This document shows, piece after piece, positions 21,443 to 22,870 of a DNA stretch of 22,870 bases (positions are counted from its first letter, which is position 1; each line of letters starts with the position of its first letter). The translations under genes and the position numbers were made by a program. Source of the stretch: JBHIAG01 sp046758465 (GTDB taxonomy: Bacteria; Acidobacteriota; Terriglobia; Acidiferrales; 2-02-FULL-67-57); NCBI GenBank assembly GCA_046758465.1, contig JBHIAG010000024.1, positions 1 through 22,870 of the forward strand. Direction: 5' to 3'. Under the pieces are notes generated by a model. That model was not told the origin of the DNA and made no database searches. It saw only the letters and a list, made by a program, of their open reading frames with translations.

Positions 21443-22671
21443 ACGCTACCGTCCCACCCGCCCCCAAGCCCATCGCGCTCGACGACTACGCGGCTGTGGT
21501 CGGCGCCAGCGAGATCAATGACCTGCGCACGCTCGCCCGTCAGCTCGCCGGCCGCTCGCTCAAGATGGTGAACTCGACCGCCGTGGGCGGTGGCGTGGCC
21601 GAGATTCTCAACCGCCTGGTGCCGCTGCTCAACGAGCTGGGGCTGCCCACCCGCCGCGAGGTCATGACCGGCGGCGACGATTTCTTCGAAGTCACCAAGG
21701 GCTTCCATAACGCTCTGCACGGTGCCCGCTACGAGCCGCATCCCCAGGCGTTCGAAATCTTCCGCGCTTACACCGAGCAGAACCTTTCTCAGATGGAGTT
21801 CAACGAAGACTTCATTGTCATCCACGACCCGCAGCCTGCTGGCCTCATCCAGGCGCAGACCCGCAACCCCGCCGCCTGGATCTGGCGCTGCCACATCGAT
21901 GTCTCGCACCCCCACCCCGGCGTCTGGGACTTCCTGCACCAGTACGTGCGCCGCTACCACGCCACCATCTTTTCCTCCGAAAACTTCGCCCGCGGCTTCG
22001 AGATTCCCCAATACCTCTTCTACCCCAGCATCGACCCGCTGTCGGAAAAAAACCGCGACCTCGAGCCCGCATTCATCCAGCAAACCCTGGAGAAGTTCCA
22101 CATCGATCCCCAACTCCCCATCCTCACCCAGGTCTCACGCTTCGACCGGCTGAAGGATCCGCTCGGCGTCATCGAGGCCTACCGCATGGTCCGCCGCTAC
22201 CTCCCCTGCCAACTCGTGCTGGTCGGCGGCGGCGCCAAAGACGACCCGGAGGGCGGACTCGTGCTGGACGAAGTCCGCAGTGCCGCTGCCAACGACTCCA
22301 ATATCCACATCCTGGACCTACCCCCTTGGAGTGCGCTGGAAATCAACGCCCTGCAGCACGCTTCCACCATCATCATCCAGAAGTCGCTGCGCGAAGGCTT
22401 TGGGCTGACGGTGACGGAAGGCCTGTGGAAAAAGAAACCCGTCGTGGCCAGCGCCGTCGGTGGCATCCCTGCCCAGGTCATCCACAAGATTACAGGGATG
22501 CTGACCCATTCCGTCGAGGGGACAGCCTTCCAGATCCGCTACCTGCTCTCTAATCCCGCCTTTGCGCAACAGCTGGCGGAAAACGGCCAGGCGCACGTGC
22601 GCGCCAACTTCCTCATCACAAGCAATCTCAAACGCTACCTGTTGCTCTGCATCTTGCTTGCCCGCCGCTAG
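21439..22671 (+). CDS. treT: GT4 trehalose synthase, TreT type
   Basis: A 410-residue retaining glycosyltransferase. The N-terminal half has KMVNSTAVGGGVAEILNRLVPLLNELGL (the GGVAE donor/acceptor loop typical of TreT) and WRCHIDVSHPHPGVWDFLHQYV. The C-terminal half has LPILTQVSRFDRLKDPLGVIEAYRMVRR, VLVGGGAKDDPEGG, and the E-x7-E motif EGFGLTVTE followed by GLWKKKPVVASAVGGIPAQV. Known TreT enzymes join NDP-glucose and glucose to give trehalose directly. Here otsB lies in the same operon, which leaves open a trehalose-phosphate product. I chose the ATG at 21439, overlapping the DUF5752 stop in an ATGA with GAGGTGG upstream; a GTG at 21427 would add four residues. The end (LLLCILLARR) looks normal for length. 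Confidence 0.9.
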   Translation: MNATVPPAPKPIALDDYAAVVGASEINDLRTLARQLAGRSLKMVNSTAVGGGVAEILNRLVPLLNELGLPTRREVMTGGDDFFEVTKGFHNALHGARYEPHPQAFEIFRAYTEQNLSQMEFNEDFIVIHDPQPAGLIQAQTRNPAAWIWRCHIDVSHPHPGVWDFLHQYVRRYHATIFSSENFARGFEIPQYLFYPSIDPLSEKNRDLEPAFIQQTLEKFHIDPQLPILTQVSRFDRLKDPLGVIEAYRMVRRYLPCQLVLVGGGAKDDPEGGLVLDEVRSAAANDSNIHILDLPPWSALEINALQHASTIIIQKSLREGFGLTVTEGLWKKKPVVASAVGGIPAQVIHKITGMLTHSVEGTAFQIRYLLSNPAFAQQLAENGQAHVRANFLITSNLKRYLLLCILLARR

Positions 22672-22683
22672 CCCTACGGCGGG
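22661..22683 (+). terminator. Possible hairpin over the treT stop codon
   Basis: CCCGCCG and CGGCGGG (7-bp arms) flank a 9-nt loop that includes the treT stop codon. The tail is TCCCCTT, not a real T-run, so intrinsic termination is uncertain. Confidence 0.3.
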
Positions 22684-22690
22684 TCCCCTT

Positions 22691-22870
22691 GGTTGACACC
22701 GGCCTCTTCCTGTCTTGGTGGCACCGGCCTCTCGCCTGTGCCTGAAGCTAGTCTGGTGGCACCGGCCTCTCGCCTGCGCCTGAAGCCAGTCTGGTGGCAC
22801 CGGCGTCTCGCCTGTGCCTGAAGCCAGTCTGGTGGCACCGGCGTCTCGCCTGTGCCTGAAGCCAGTCTGG
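22691..22870. repeat. 38-bp tandem repeat array, continues past right edge
   Basis: A unit beginning GGTGGCACCGGC and ending GAAGCCAGTCT starts at 22717, 22755, 22793 and 22831, exactly 38 bp apart, and a fifth copy begins at 22869. A shortened, diverged copy precedes them at 22691-22716. Variation is minor: CCTCT or CGTCT, GTGCC or GCGCC, GCTAG or GCCAG. The unit is not a multiple of three and lies outside any gene I can support. Each unit can pair GGCAC with GTGCC. There are no unique spacers. Confidence 0.92.

Noticed and set aside
22691..22870. CRISPR array
   Set aside because: The whole 38-bp unit repeats with no unique spacers, and no cas gene is present.

Overview
The window looks like a chromosomal segment of a GC-rich Gram-negative bacterium, most likely an Acidobacteriota member (probably a metagenome contig). 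The grounds are a carboxypeptidase-regulatory-domain TonB receptor of the Oar-like type, a fragment of the N-terminal domain of an SBBP beta-propeller protein, a TreT/DUF5752 pair and a QueF whose N-terminus resembles acidobacterial ones. The phylum call rests on recalled family distributions and was not tested. No rRNA, tRNA, CRISPR array, transposase or phage gene was seen.

Layout. Positions 1-17184 are read leftwards (minus strand) and 17353-22671 rightwards, diverging from a short region at 17185-17352. From the divergence leftwards lies a compact cell-envelope cluster: TonB-type receptor (17184-14674), LolA-like periplasmic protein (14667-13882), nucleotidyltransferase (13885-13082), GT4 glycosyltransferase (13085-12078), flippase-like UPF0104 membrane protein (12081-10975) and SAM methyltransferase (10909-10130). 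After a 97-nt gap come an exported 770-residue protein of unknown family (10032-7720) and an exported alkaline-phosphatase-superfamily phosphodiesterase (7715-5061). Three junctions use 4-nt ATGA/GTGA start-stop overlaps and two have gaps of only 4-6 nt, so most of this is probably one operon. After 476 bp without a gene come a PilZ protein (4580-4221) and a giant exported protein that runs off the left edge (4167-1). It has a FecR domain, Ig-like repeats and cadherin-like repeats, and 1389 residues are visible.

Rightwards the genes are queF (queuosine synthesis), a STAS-domain anti-anti-sigma-like protein, proline dehydrogenase, the remnant of an SBBP-type gene interrupted by a dense cluster of palindromic repeats (19620-19930), and a trehalose module: otsB, a DUF5752 gene and treT, overlapping by 10 and 4 nt. 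The window ends in a 38-bp tandem repeat array that continues past the right edge.

How the genes may work together (inference). The leftward cluster carries parts for activating a headgroup or sugar with a nucleotide, transferring it, handling a lipid-linked product in the membrane, methylating it, and moving or trimming material in the periplasm and outer membrane. It could be a system that builds or remodels an outer-membrane glycolipid or phospho-glycan. The pair of the unknown 770-residue protein and the phosphodiesterase is the least explained part and the best candidate for something undescribed. The PilZ/FecR-adhesin pair suggests a cyclic-di-GMP-linked surface protein, and the rightward trehalose genes suggest compatible-solute synthesis, together with proline catabolism.
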